A stretch of DNA of 64,000 nt from Streptosporangium becharense (GCF_014204985.1 NZ_JACHMP010000001.1:2108001-2172000), one strand, 5' to 3'; numbered from the stretch's first letter, positions 43,124 through 54,986 are shown. The notes: generated from the sequence alone by a model not told the origin. A program made the numbers and translations.

Positions 43124-44089
43124 ATGAACGACCGCATGATGAAAGCTGTGCTCTACGACCGCTACGGCGGCCCCGATGTGCTGTACCTGGGCCGCGTGCC
43201 ACGCCCCGAGCCGGCCGCCGGCGAGGTACTGGTGAAGGTGCACGCGTTCAGCGTCAACGGCGGAGAACTGGCAGCCCGAGCCGGCCGCGTCCGCCTCGTG
43301 ACCGGCCGGAAATTCCCCCAGCGTGTCGGCTTGGACTTCACCGGCGAGGTCGCCGCATTGGGGGCCGGAGTCACACGGCTCGCGGGCGGCGACCGCGTAT
43401 GGGGGGTCTTGGGCCGCACCTCCGGGTTCGGCAGCGCCGCCGAGTACGTGACCGTGCCTGCCGAGCGGATCGGCCTGGTCCCTGACGGGCTGGATCTGGT
43501 GGACGCTGCCGCGCTGCCGGTGGCCACCACGGCCGTCACCGCCCTACGGGACAAAGCCGGGCTGCGCTCCGGCGAACGACTCCTCGTCCGGGGCGCGGCG
43601 GGCGGCGTCGGCAACGCCGCCGTCCAGCTCGGACGGGCGTACGGCGCCGAGGTCACGGCCCTCGCCCGTGCAGCCAACCTCGACTTCGTCCGCGGGCTCG
43701 GCGCGCACAAGGCCGTCGACCACCGGGGCGTCCGCCCGGCGGAACTGGGCCGCTTCGACGTGGTCCTGGACACCGCGGGGACCGACCTGCGGACCTTCCG
43801 GCGCCTACTGAATCCTGGCGGGCGCATGGTCACCATCGCCTTCGACCTGGAACGGCCCGCGGCATCGCTCGGCTACCTCGCGGCCAGCGCGATCCACGGA
43901 CGTGGCCGGGTGCGCTTCTTCAGCGGCAACCCCACGCAGGGGCACTTGGACGATCTCGCCCGTCATGTGGTCGAGGGCAAGCTGAGCCCCGCGGTGGACA
44001 CGGTCTTCCCCCTGGAGGAGACCGCAGCGGCCCACTGGGCGCTGGAGGCGGGCGGCGTCCGGGGCAAGTACGTGGTCAGGGTCGCGTAG
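43124..44089 (+). CDS. zinc-free MDR oxidoreductase (quinone oxidoreductase-like)
   Basis: This 321-residue medium-chain dehydrogenase has GxDFTGEVAALG, the NAD(P)-binding RGAAGGVGNAAVQLGRA and VLDTAGTD. Structural and catalytic zinc Cys residues are absent, as in QOR enzymes. It likely reduces quinones or enones, perhaps in detoxification under the divergent TetR protein. ATG 43124 is used; 43136 is a possible alternative. Confidence 0.88.
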   Translation: MNDRMMKAVLYDRYGGPDVLYLGRVPRPEPAAGEVLVKVHAFSVNGGELAARAGRVRLVTGRKFPQRVGLDFTGEVAALGAGVTRLAGGDRVWGVLGRTSGFGSAAEYVTVPAERIGLVPDGLDLVDAAALPVATTAVTALRDKAGLRSGERLLVRGAAGGVGNAAVQLGRAYGAEVTALARAANLDFVRGLGAHKAVDHRGVRPAELGRFDVVLDTAGTDLRTFRRLLNPGGRMVTIAFDLERPAASLGYLAASAIHGRGRVRFFSGNPTQGHLDDLARHVVEGKLSPAVDTVFPLEETAAAHWALEAGGVRGKYVVRVA

Positions 44090-44665
44090 GACCCCCGTGG
44101 AGGTGCCGATCACAGCCACTCGTTGATGGCCGCTACGAGGGGTCCCCGTAGTACTCGCGAAAAACCGGGCGGATATGACCCTGGCCTGGTTTTTCGCAAG
44201 CGGTCCGCGGCCGGGCCCCCGGGGTTCGTGAGGGTCCGATGCGGCCTGTTATGCCTCTCGGAGAGGGCGGGTTTCGGCGCTCTACTGCCGAACAGTCCAC
44301 GGGACCGAATCGGCAGAGGACGAGGATGGAGGCGTTTACCTCGGCTGGTGCCGCTGGGTGACCGGAAAGAGTTTGGGTTCTGTCAGGTCTGCGACCCAGT
44401 GCGGTGCGTTTCTACCGCACCCATACTAAGGAATAACCTCTGGGTTCCCGAGTGCCTCTCCAGGTCATTCGGCTCAGGACCAGGGCGTTTTCCATGTAGA
44501 GCACGTCGCTCCGGTGGTTGAGGAGATCTCGGAATCGGTGAGGCTTCTTCCTCGTCGCTGAGATTTTTGTAGCGGTGGTGAAGTCGAGGAGTCGCGTGCC
44601 GGGCCGGAGATCGGCGATGCGGATCTCCGGCCCGGCGTCTCCCCGCAGCACGCGGTCCCGAGGGG
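44090..44665. other. 576-base gene-free stretch between the oxidoreductase and PBP genes
   Basis: No gene, tRNA or known RNA is recognised. At 44157-44197 an inverted repeat has arms GCGAAAAACC and GGTTTTTCGC (10 bp) with a 21-base loop, probably ending the oxidoreductase transcript. Reading frames here have poor composition. The DNA near 44400-44580 is less GC-rich than its neighbours. A terminator for the PBP operon lies at 44598-44636. Confidence 0.55.
44598..44636 (-). terminator. terminator of the PBP operon
   Basis: Perfect 15-bp arms GCCGGGCCGGAGATC (44598-44612) and GATCTCCGGCCCGGC (44622-44636) enclose a 9-base loop, 30 bases downstream of the PBP stop codon on the minus strand. Confidence 0.85.
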
Positions 44666-46957
44666 CTATCGGTCCTGCGGCCCCTGGATCACGTTGTTGT
44701 CACCGCCCCGGCCGTTTCCTCTGTTGCCGCCACGGCCGTTGCCCCTGTTGTCCCCACGGTCGCCGTCGTCGCCCCCCTCGTCGCTCCGCGGCGGACGCAC
44801 GGGTGCGCAGCCCTGCCCGCAGCCGCCGAAGCGCGCGGCGTTGATCGGGGTGAAGGGCGTGGCCTTCACCCCCTTCAGCGCGGCCAGCATGGTGTCCTTC
44901 CAGATCGGCCCGGGGATGGTGGCCCCGAAGACCGAACCGTAGTACCTGCCGCCGATGGTGACGCCGTTGAGCTTGTGATTCTGCGAGCCGCGCGGGTCGC
45001 CGATGCTCACCGCGCCAGCCAGGTCGGGGGTGAACCCGGCGAACCAGGCGGTGGCCTGGTTGTCGGTGGTACCGGTCTTGCCCGCGGCGTCGCGGCCGGG
45101 CAGCCCGCCCACCGCCCGCATCGTGCCCTTGGTGAACACCCCGGCCAGGATGTGCGCCGTGGCGTCGGCGACCTCCGGATCCAGCGCCTGCCGGCACTTG
45201 GGCCGGTAGTCGGTCACCTTGCCGTTGCGGTCGACGATCTGGGTGATGGCCATCGGCGCGCAGTACTTCCCGCGCGCTCCGATCGCGGCGTAGGCGTTGG
45301 CCACGGTCACCGGGTCCATCTCGTTGATGCCGAGGGTGAAGGTCTCGTACTCCTGCAGCGGCAGCCCGTCGGCGCGCTTGATCCCCAGCGACTTGGCGGT
45401 CTGCACGGTGTCACACAGGCCGACCCGCTGCTCCAACTCCAGGAAGAAGGTGTTGACCGACCCCCAGGTGCCGGTCTGCAGCGTCTTGAAACCGGGATTG
45501 CCCTCATCGTTGGTGACGGTGTGCGTCGGGTCGCCGATGTTCTCGCCCTTGCAGTTCTTGAACGACGCATACCCCGGCGCACGGTAGCCGGCGCCGGCGG
45601 TGAGACCATCGTTGATCTTCATGCCCTTCTTCAGCGCCGTGATCAACGTGAACGTCTTGAACGTCGAGCCGGGCTGGAACCCCACCCCTCCGCCGTGCGC
45701 CGCGTCCGCCACGACGTTGTACGACATCTCGTTGCGGGCCTTGGAGGTGCCGTACTTCCGGCTGGCCGCCATCGCCTTGATCGCCCCGGTGCCCGGCTGG
45801 ATCAGGGCCTGGGAGGCGACCGGGTTGTCGGAGGCGTACACCCACTTCTTGATGGCCCGCTCGGCCGCCGCCTGCATCCGGGGGTCCAGCGTCGTCTTGA
45901 TCGTCAGACCGCCGCGGTTGAGGAAGCGGGTACGGGCCTTCTCGGTCTTGCCGAACGCCGGATTACGCAGGATCTCGCTGCGCACGTACATGCAGAAGTA
46001 GGGATACGGGCTGGCCGTGCACCCGCCGGGCAGCGGGGTGCCCTTGTAGCCCAGCTTCCGGGCTTTGGCCTGGTCGGCCTCCTGCTGGGAGATCTTGCCG
46101 AGCTCCGCCATCCGGTCCAGCACCACGTTGCGCCGCTCCAGCAGCCGCTGCCGGTTCTTCCTGCCGCCCTCGGGGTCGGTGTTGATCGGCAACTGCACCG
46201 CCGCGGCCAGTGTCGCCGCCTGCGCCAGGTCCAGCTCCGCGGCCGGCACCCCGAAGAACCGCTTGGCCGCGGCCTCGATACCGTTGGCTCCGGCCCCGAA
46301 ATAGGCGATGTTCAGATACTTCTCCAGGATCTCGTCCTTGGTGTATTTCTCCTCCACCGCCATCGCGTAGCGCAGCTCGTTGAGCTTGCGCGCGTAGCTG
46401 GCCTCCAGCGCCTTCTCCTTCTCCTCCCGGGTGACGGCGGTGTTCAGCAGCACCTGCTTGACGTACTGCTGGGTGATGCTGGAGCCGCCCTGGGCCACCC
46501 CGCCCGAGGAGAGGTTCTTGGCGAAGGCCCGGATGGTGCCCTCGATGTCGATCGGGCCGTGCTCGTAGAAGCGGTAGTCCTCGATCGAGATGATCGCCGT
46601 CTTCATCACCTCGGAGACCCTGTCGAGCGGCACGACCTCGCGGTACTCCTCGTAGAACTGCGCGATCTGCCGACCCCGGGCGTCCAGCACCGTCGTCTTC
46701 TCCGCCAGCGGCGGCTCCTCCAGAGCCTCCGGTCTGAGGTTCAGCTGGTCCGACGCGGTGACGACCATCGCCCCCGCCCCACCCACGGCGGGCAGGGCGA
46801 GCCCCGCCACCAGCATCCCCCCGACGACCCCCATCACGGCCAGGCGCATGACGCCCGACCCGGCCGACACCCGGACCAGGGGACGACGCGCGCGTTTCCC
46901 CTCCTGCCCGGCGGGGTGGCCCTCCTCAGCCGGGTTCGACTCGCTGAAGATGTTCAT
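44666..46957 (-). CDS. class A penicillin-binding protein (transglycosylase/transpeptidase)
   Basis: This 763-residue bifunctional peptidoglycan synthase has a transmembrane anchor (about 36-68), a GT51 domain with Glu126 in EDYRFYEHG and GGSSITQQYVKQ, and a transpeptidase domain with Ser431-Thr-Phe-Lys, Ser500-Val-Asn and Lys627-Thr-Gly. The C-terminal tail (about 725-763) is Asp/Gly/Asn/Arg-rich with NRGNGRGG repeats. Its ATG overlaps the stop of a 49-codon upstream ORF (ATGA) and has no good ribosome-binding site, so translation is probably coupled. Upstream operator-like repeats suggest control by the divergent TetR protein. Confidence 0.94.
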   Translation of the reverse strand: MNIFSESNPAEEGHPAGQEGKRARRPLVRVSAGSGVMRLAVMGVVGGMLVAGLALPAVGGAGAMVVTASDQLNLRPEALEEPPLAEKTTVLDARGRQIAQFYEEYREVVPLDRVSEVMKTAIISIEDYRFYEHGPIDIEGTIRAFAKNLSSGGVAQGGSSITQQYVKQVLLNTAVTREEKEKALEASYARKLNELRYAMAVEEKYTKDEILEKYLNIAYFGAGANGIEAAAKRFFGVPAAELDLAQAATLAAAVQLPINTDPEGGRKNRQRLLERRNVVLDRMAELGKISQQEADQAKARKLGYKGTPLPGGCTASPYPYFCMYVRSEILRNPAFGKTEKARTRFLNRGGLTIKTTLDPRMQAAAERAIKKWVYASDNPVASQALIQPGTGAIKAMAASRKYGTSKARNEMSYNVVADAAHGGGVGFQPGSTFKTFTLITALKKGMKINDGLTAGAGYRAPGYASFKNCKGENIGDPTHTVTNDEGNPGFKTLQTGTWGSVNTFFLELEQRVGLCDTVQTAKSLGIKRADGLPLQEYETFTLGINEMDPVTVANAYAAIGARGKYCAPMAITQIVDRNGKVTDYRPKCRQALDPEVADATAHILAGVFTKGTMRAVGGLPGRDAAGKTGTTDNQATAWFAGFTPDLAGAVSIGDPRGSQNHKLNGVTIGGRYYGSVFGATIPGPIWKDTMLAALKGVKATPFTPINAARFGGCGQGCAPVRPPRSDEGGDDGDRGDNRGNGRGGNRGNGRGGDNNVIQGPQDR

Positions 46958-47103
46958 TCGGCCACACCGGCGGCGGAATCCACGACGACCGCACGAACGT
47001 GGTCGCTCTTCGCGATGAGGCCGGCCGCCGACCGGCCCGCAAGCCGAGCCGGCCCGCCGGGCGACAGCCCGGCGGCGGGCAGAGGTGCGACGGGCGCGTC
47101 CAT
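46954..47103 (-). CDS. 49-residue leader ORF translationally coupled to the PBP gene
   Basis: The frame runs from ATG 47103, with a very strong AGGAGGGG 6 bases upstream, to a TGA overlapping the PBP ATG. It encodes MDAPVAPLPAAGLSPGGPAR at the start and [14 protein letters not shown] at the end. The perfect ribosome-binding site, the 4-base overlap and the operator just upstream all argue that it is translated. No family is recognised. It may be a regulatory leader or a small PBP partner. Confidence 0.62.
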   Translation of the reverse strand: MDAPVAPLPAAGLSPGGPARLAGRSAAGLIAKSDHVRAVVVDSAAGVAE

Positions 47104-47122
47104 CAATCCCCTCCTACTACCA

Positions 47123-47151
47123 TTAGGATATATCCTTAAGCCTATAGGCAA
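47123..47151. promoter_or_regulatory. operator-like palindromes before the leader ORF-PBP operon
   Basis: AGGATATATCCT (47125-47136) and GCCTATAGGC (47140-47149) are both perfect palindromes. The 29-base block matches the block upstream of the TetR gene (47297-47325) at 22 of 29 positions. It lies 20 bases upstream of the leader ATG and overlaps a plausible minus-strand -10 (TATATC). Confidence 0.75.
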
Positions 47152-47296
47152 ATTAAGACCGACGCGTACTTTTGCGACATTTGCCAGGAAGGGCGGGCAG
47201 CCCGCACGGCCCGAACCGAGTGACGGCGATCGCCATGCTCGCCCCGAAGGCGCCATTCAACCAAACGTTCACCTGGAGCAGCGAATCCTACAAGTA

Positions 47297-47325
47297 TTAG
47301 GATTAGCCCTACAGCCCATAGGCAA
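47297..47325. promoter_or_regulatory. operator-like repeat before the TetR gene
   Basis: The block TTAGGATTAGCCC and GCCCATAGGCAA repeats the layout of 47123-47151 in degenerate form. Just upstream AATCCTA and TAGGATT form an inverted repeat. It ends 7 bases before the TetR ATG, so autorepression is likely. Confidence 0.7.
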
Positions 47326-47332
47326 GGGATGA

Positions 47333-47926
47333 ATGATGCGCAAGGGACTCACCCGGCAGGCGACGATCGACGCTGCGATCGCCTACGCCGACCGGCACGG
47401 CCTCGACGCCCTGTCCATCAGCGCGTTGGCCCGCCATCTGGGCGTGGCCGCCCCCAGCCTGTACGTCCACCTGCCCGGTGGCCTGCGTGAGCTACGAGCC
47501 GCGCTCTGCGCCAGGGGACACCTCGACATCGCCGAACGCTGCCGCCGCGCCGCCACCGGCCGCTCCGGAGCCGACGCCCTGCGTGCCCTGGCCCACGCCC
47601 AGCGTGACTACGCCCGCGACCACCCCGCCCTCTACGCGGCCACCGGTCTCGCCATCGACGGCCACGGCGGCGACGAGGTCCGCCGTGCCGCCGACGAGGC
47701 GGCGGCGGTCGCCGCCGACGTCCTGGCCACCGGTGCGTTCGCCGAGTCCTCCCGCGTACACGCCGCCCGGGGGATCCGCAGCGCCGTCCAGGGTTTCTGC
47801 GCGCTGGAGGCGGCCGGGATGTTCGCGTTGGACGTCTCCGTCGACGAGAGCTTCTCCTGGCTCGTCGAGGCGCTTGTGTCCGGGGCCATGAGCCCGGTGG
47901 AGGCCGGCACCGCGGACCGTTCGTGA
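47333..47926 (+). CDS. TetR-family regulator divergent from the PBP operon
   Basis: This 197-residue protein has a TetR HTH (RQATIDAAIAYADRHGLDAL, ARHLGVAAPSLYVHL) and a C-terminal WHG-type effector domain (FCALEAAGMFALDVSVDESF). GGGATGA precedes ATG 47333; ATG 47336 is possible. Twin operator-like repeats in the divergent gap suggest it represses both itself and the leader ORF-PBP operon, possibly responding to a cell-wall-related or lipophilic ligand (inference). Confidence 0.88.
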   Translation: MMRKGLTRQATIDAAIAYADRHGLDALSISALARHLGVAAPSLYVHLPGGLRELRAALCARGHLDIAERCRRAATGRSGADALRALAHAQRDYARDHPALYAATGLAIDGHGGDEVRRAADEAAAVAADVLATGAFAESSRVHAARGIRSAVQGFCALEAAGMFALDVSVDESFSWLVEALVSGAMSPVEAGTADRS

Positions 47927-47955
47927 ACCCCCGCGCGACCGGGCCACCGCCGCCT

Positions 47956-47978
47956 CGGGTGAGGCGGCGCCTCACCCG
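47956..47978. terminator. bidirectional terminator between TetR and acetyltransferase genes
   Basis: CGGGTGAGGCG-G-CGCCTCACCCG is a perfect 11-bp inverted repeat in the convergent gap. Confidence 0.8.
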
Positions 47979-48080
47979 GTCCGCCGCTCCACCCAAGGCG
48001 CTCCATCCCACCCGGGCCATCGCGACCTCGCCCGGCCCGGCGCAACCGGCGACCGGTCGACGGCGAAGACGGACGCGAGG

Positions 48081-48572
48081 TCAGAGACGGCGGCGCATCA
48101 CGACGCGCGGAGCGAGCTCGATGCCCAGCTCCCGCTCGTGGCGGACCAGTTCGGCCATCTCCGGCCCCCACTCGGCGGGAGTGAGAACGGTGAAACCGCG
48201 CTCGGCGTACCAGGGCCCGTTCCAGAGCACGTCGCGGAAGGTGGTCAGCGTCACGGCCGCCGAGCCGACCGCCGCCGCGTGGTCGCAGACGGCCTCCAGC
48301 AGGCGCCCGCCGACCCCCCGTCGCCCGTGCCCGGGGTGGACGGCGAGCTGGTCGAGGTGGACCTGCCCGTCGACCCGGCCGAGCAGGGCGAACCCGACCG
48401 GCGGAACCCCCGCGACGAGAACACGCGACGGATCGTCGACTTCCTCGATCATCGTCGTGCCCGCGGGGAAGACGATGCCCACCTGGGCGAAGACCCCGTC
48501 GGCCGCGGTCTCCACCGCCGCCAGCCCGGCCAGTTCCTCCGCCTCCGCCCAGCGGACCCCGGTAGTCGTCAT
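48081..48572 (-). CDS. GNAT-family N-acetyltransferase
   Basis: This 163-residue acetyltransferase has the acetyl-CoA-binding motif HPGHGRRGVGGRLLEAV and YAERGFTVL. The substrate is unknown. It lies 65 bases downstream of dapB on the same strand. Confidence 0.87.
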   Translation of the reverse strand: MTTTGVRWAEAEELAGLAAVETAADGVFAQVGIVFPAGTTMIEEVDDPSRVLVAGVPPVGFALLGRVDGQVHLDQLAVHPGHGRRGVGGRLLEAVCDHAAAVGSAAVTLTTFRDVLWNGPWYAERGFTVLTPAEWGPEMAELVRHERELGIELAPRVVMRRRL

Positions 48573-48637
48573 GGGACCGGACGATACAGCAGCGACCTGC
48601 CCGACTCATCCGAGTCATCCGAATGCAGCCGTGGACG

Positions 48638-50803
<2,166 letters not shown>

Positions 50804-50807
<4 letters not shown>

Positions 50808-53104
50808 GAGTTGCGGTCTTCCCCTCCACGGCTGCGAACGCGGGTGCGGCGGGGCCGCTCCTCGCGGGGACGCTCCTCGGCGGGGGCCTCGGGCTGCTCC
50901 TCCGCGTCGCCGGCCTCGGCCTTGGCCGCGGCCTCCTTCTCGACGACCTCGACGGGCACCAGGGAGAGCTTGCCCCGCGAGTCGATCTCGGCGATCTCGA
51001 CCTGGATCTTCTCCCCGACGTTCATGACGTCCTCGACGTTCTCGATGCGCTTGCCGCCGTGCAGCTTGCGGATCTGGGAGACGTGCAGCAGACCGTCCTT
51101 GCCCGGCATGAGGGAGATGAAGGCACCGAAGGCGGCGATCTTGACGACCGTGCCCAGGTAGCGCTCGCCGACCTCCGGCATGTGCGGGTTCGCGATGGCG
51201 TTGATCGCCGACCTGGCCGCCTCGGCGGACGGGCCGTCGGTGGCACCGATGTAGATGGTGCCGTCGTCCTCGAGGGTGATCTCGGCGCCGGTGTCGTCCT
51301 GGATCTGGTTGATCATCTTGCCCTTCGGGCCGATGACCTCACCGATCTTGTCAACCGGGATCTTGATCGTGATGATGCGCGGAGCCGTCGCGTTCATCTC
51401 CGCCGGGGAGTCGATGGCCTCCTGCATCACGTCGATGATGGCCAGCCGGGCACCCTTGGCCTGCTTCAGCGCGGCGGCCAGCACGGAGGCGGGGATGCCG
51501 TCGAGCTTGGTGTCGAGCTGGAGCGCGGTGATGACGTCCTTGGTGCCGGCGACCTTGAAGTCCATGTCGCCCATGGCGTCCTCGGCACCGAGGATGTCGG
51601 TCAGCGTGACGTACTGGTCGCCCTCGTTGATCAGACCCATCGCGATGCCGGCCACGATGCCCTTCAGCGGGACACCGGCGTCCAGCAGCGACATCGTCGA
51701 GGCGCAGACCGACCCCATGGAGGTCGAGCCGTTGGAACCGAGCGCCTCGGAGACCTGGCGGATCGCGTAGGGGAACTCCTCGCGGCTGGGCAGGACCGGG
51801 ATGAGCGCCCGCTCGGCCAGCGCGCCGTGACCGATCTCGCGGCGCTTGGGCGAGCCCACCCGGCCGGTCTCACCGGTGGAGTACGGCGGGAAGTTGTAGT
51901 TGTGCATGTAGCGCTTGGTGCGCTCGGGGTTGAGCGTGTCGATCATCTGCTCCATGCGGAGCATGTTCAGCGTGGTGATGCCCAGGATCTGGGTCTCGCC
52001 GCGCTCGAACAGGGCGGAGCCGTGCACCCGGGGCACGACGTGGACCTCGGCGTTCAGCTGCCGGATGTCCTTGACGCCGCGGCCGTCGATGCGGACGCCC
52101 TCGGCGATGACGCGCTCGCGCATGAGCTTCTTGGTCAGCGACCGGAACGCCGGGCCGACCTCCTTCTCGCGTCCCTCGAAGTCGGGGGCGACCTTCTCGA
52201 CGACCAGCGCCTTGATCCGGTCGAGCTCGGCCTCGCGCTCCTGCTTGCCGGCGATGGTCAGCGCGGCGGCGAGCTCGCTCTTGACCGCGTTGGTGACGGC
52301 GTCCAGGACGTCGTCCTGGTAGTCGAGGAAGACCGGGTACTCGGCGGTCTCCTTGGCGGCGACCTTGGCGATCTTGGACTGCGCGTCGCACAGCACCTTG
52401 ATGAACGGCTTGGCCGCCTCCAGGCCCTGGCCCACGGTCTCCTCGGTGGGCGCCACGGCGCCTTCCGCGACGAGCTTGAGCGTGTCACGGGTGGACTCCG
52501 CCTCGACCATCATGATCGCGACGTCGCCGTCGTCCAGCACGCGGCCGGCCACCACCATGTCGAAGGTGGCCCTGGCCAGCTCGGCGTGGGTCGGGAAGGC
52601 GACCCACTGACCCTCGATCAGCGCGACGCGCACGCCGCCGATCGGGCCGGAGAAGGGCAGCCCGGCCAGCTGGGTGGACAGGGACGCGGCGTTGATGGCG
52701 ACCACGTCGTACAGGTGCTCGGGATGGAGCGCCATGACGGTGGCGACGACCTGGACCTCGTTGCGCAGACCCTTGACGAACGACGGGCGCAGCGGCCGGT
52801 CGATCAGGCGGCAGGTGAGGATGGCGTCCTCGGAGGGACGGCCCTCACGCCGGAAGAAGGAGCCGGGGATGCGGCCCGCGGCGTACATCCGCTCCTCGAC
52901 GTCGACCGTGAGCGGGAAGAAGTCGAGGTTCTCCTTGGGAGACTTGGACGCGGTGGTCGCGGACAGGACCATCGTGTCGTCGTCGAGGTAGACGACGGCG
53001 GAACCCGCCGCCTGACGCGCGAGACGACCGGTCTCGAACCGGACGGTACGCGTGCCGAATGAGCCGTTGTCGATGACGGCTTCGCTGCTGTGGACACCCT
53101 CCAC
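50804..53104 (-). CDS. pnp: polyribonucleotide nucleotidyltransferase (PNPase)
   Basis: This 766-residue enzyme has two RNase PH domains ([39 protein letters not shown]), a KH domain ([20 protein letters not shown]) and an S1 domain ([21 protein letters not shown]). The C-terminus is Glu/Arg-rich. It degrades RNA phosphorolytically and in actinobacteria also makes 3' tails. GTG 53104 is fixed by AAGGAGG 6 bases upstream; residues further upstream have no match. Confidence 0.96.
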
Positions 53105-53422
53105 GGGGGACCTCCTTGTACTTCGGTCGCCCGCGTCCGCCCAGACGCACCGTGCGCACCTGGGTCGTCCTTGTCGCCGGCTCCCCGTGGTGCAGCGCCG
53201 GTCTTCGATTGAAGCGCCCGGTTCCGTATGGCTTACGCCATGATGACCGGGGGCCACTACCGAGGACCGGCCCTCTGACGCCGTGGGGCGCGCTTGCTCG
53301 TGGACGCGGGGCACTTTCTCGGCTATTCAGTTTGCCCATCGGACGGGCTTTCACACGGCGCGACGCGCCGAAACCCGACCATATGAGAGAAGGGAGCGGC
53401 GCGAACGCCGCTCCCCCACAAT
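53105..53422. other. pnp leader region and rpsO terminator
   Basis: The 318-base gap between rpsO and pnp holds the rpsO terminator at its right end and the pnp 5' region. On the minus strand a small stem ATGGC-GTAA-GCCAT (53228-53241) has a GNRA-type tetraloop. Such leaders may be cleaved by RNase III to autoregulate pnp. No gene is seen. Confidence 0.55.
53392..53415 (-). terminator. rpsO terminator with TTCG tetraloop
   Basis: On the minus strand GGGAGCGGCG-TTCG-CGCCGCTCCC is followed by TTCTCTCAT. The 10-bp stem and stable tetraloop begin 7 bases after the rpsO stop codon. Confidence 0.9.
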
Positions 53423-53692
53423 CTATCGGCGCAGGCCGAGCCGCTCGATGAGCGAACGGTAGCGCTCGATGTCCTTGTTCTGCAGGTACTTCAGCAGCCG
53501 GCGACGGCGGCCGACGAGAAGCAGCAGGCCACGGCGGCTGTGGTGGTCGTGCTTGTGCAGCTTCAGGTGCTCGGTGAGCTCGCTGATGCGCTTGCTCAGC
53601 AGCGCGACCTGCACCTCGGGGGAACCGGTGTCGGTCTCACCCTTGGCGTACTCACCGATGATCTGCTTCTTTGCGGCGGTGTCGAGCGACAC
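53423..53692 (-). CDS. rpsO: 30S ribosomal protein S15
   Basis: This 89-residue protein has the usual S15 length, with [33 protein letters not shown] and [21 protein letters not shown]. The GTG start (53692) follows GGAG closely. It binds 16S rRNA early in small-subunit assembly. Confidence 0.97.
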   Translation of the reverse strand: MSLDTAAKKQIIGEYAKGETDTGSPEVQVALLSKRISELTEHLKLHKHDHHSRRGLLLLVGRRRRLLKYLQNKDIERYRSLIERLGLRR

Positions 53693-53903
53693 ATCTCTCC
53701 TTGGACTTCTACGGGCACGCGTGATTTCCAGAGCCCGAGCGACCATGCGTGCCTACAGTCGCCGTGGCGAGATCCGCACCCGGGGATCACAGGACCACCG
53801 GCCACAGAGCTGACATGCCAGGCTACCACCGGCGCTCACCCGTCCGCACATCGCGCGGCAGCGCCGCGGAACCTCAGGGCCCCGCGGTGCACCGGCCGAT
53901 GGA

Positions 53904-54857
53904 TCAGGCCGTCAGCCGCCGGACCTGCTCGACGTCCGCGTGGATCTGCGCGACCAGCGCCTCGATCGAGTCGAACCTGGTGTTGCCACGGAGGCGGGGG
54001 CCGAAATCGACGGCCACGTGGGCGCCGTAGAGATCGAGGTCGTCACGGTCGAGGGCGTACGCCTCCACGGTGCGGGGCACGCCCTCGAAGGTCGGGTTGG
54101 TGCCGACCGAGATCGCCGCGGGCCAGCGCTCGCCACCGTAGGCGGCCGGCAGGTTGCCGGTCGGCACGCCCTGCAGCCAGCCCGCGTAGACACCGTCGGC
54201 GGGGATCGCGGTGAACTCCGGAGACTCCAGGTTCGCCGTCGGGAAGCCGAGCTGCCGCCCACGCTGGTAACCGCGGACCACCACGCCCTCCACCCGGTGC
54301 GGGCGGCCGAGCGTCGCGGTGACCGCCTCCATGTCACCGGCGGCGATCTGCTCGCGGATGAGAGTGGAGGAGATCGTCTCCCCGTCGGTGACCAGCGGGA
54401 CCGCCTCCGCCACGAAGTCGTACTTCTCACCGAGTGTGCGCAGCGTCTCCACGTCGCCGGCGGCCTTGTGGCCGAAGCGGAAGTTCTCCCCCACCACCAC
54501 CCCGGCGGCGTGCAGCCGGTCGACGAGCACGGTCTGCACGAACTCGTCCGGGGTCATCCAGGAGAACTCCAGCGTGAAGGGGAGCACGCACACCGCGTCG
54601 ACGCCGAGCGCGGCGAGCAGCTCGGTCCGGTGCCGGGCCGTCGTCAGCCGGGGCGGGTGCGTGCCGGGCCGTACGACCTCCTCCGGGTGAGGGTCGAAGG
54701 TCACCACCACCGAGGGCACCCCGAGATCCGCGGCCATGTTCACGGCACGGGCCACCATCTGCTGGTGACCGCGGTGAACACCGTCGAAGACGCCGATCGT
54801 GACGACGGACCTGCCCCAGTCTTCGGGCACGTCGTCCAATCCGTGCCAGCCTCGCAC
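53904..54857 (-). CDS. ribF: bifunctional riboflavin kinase/FAD synthetase
   Basis: This 317-residue protein has an N-terminal FAD synthetase domain (TIGVFDGVHRGHQQ, GENFRFGHKAAGD, SSTLIR) and a C-terminal flavokinase domain (RQLGFPTANL, SVGTNPTF, VDFGPRLRGNTRF). It converts riboflavin to FMN and FAD. It starts with GTG. Just upstream lies a small stem CCCCGA-A-TCGGGG near 54917-54929. Confidence 0.95.
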   Translation of the reverse strand: MRGWHGLDDVPEDWGRSVVTIGVFDGVHRGHQQMVARAVNMAADLGVPSVVVTFDPHPEEVVRPGTHPPRLTTARHRTELLAALGVDAVCVLPFTLEFSWMTPDEFVQTVLVDRLHAAGVVVGENFRFGHKAAGDVETLRTLGEKYDFVAEAVPLVTDGETISSTLIREQIAAGDMEAVTATLGRPHRVEGVVVRGYQRGRQLGFPTANLESPEFTAIPADGVYAGWLQGVPTGNLPAAYGGERWPAAISVGTNPTFEGVPRTVEAYALDRDDLDLYGAHVAVDFGPRLRGNTRFDSIEALVAQIHADVEQVRRLTA

Positions 54858-54986
54858 CGCAGCCTCTTCCCCTCGTAGTGGATCGACCCCTAAAGCCTGC
54901 CATGCTCGGTGGCCCTACCCCGAATCGGGGAGCCCCTTCGGCGGCGTCACATCCGCCGACCTGGGGAAACGACGCGCGCGGCCGGA

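Noticed and set aside
44412-44651. A 79-codon minus-strand frame in the gene-free gap
   Set aside because: It overlaps the PBP operon terminator, lacks a convincing ribosome-binding site and shows no known motif.
44975-47332. A 785-codon plus-strand frame antisense to the PBP gene
   Set aside because: It covers the PBP gene, has no domains and would run through the TetR operator region.
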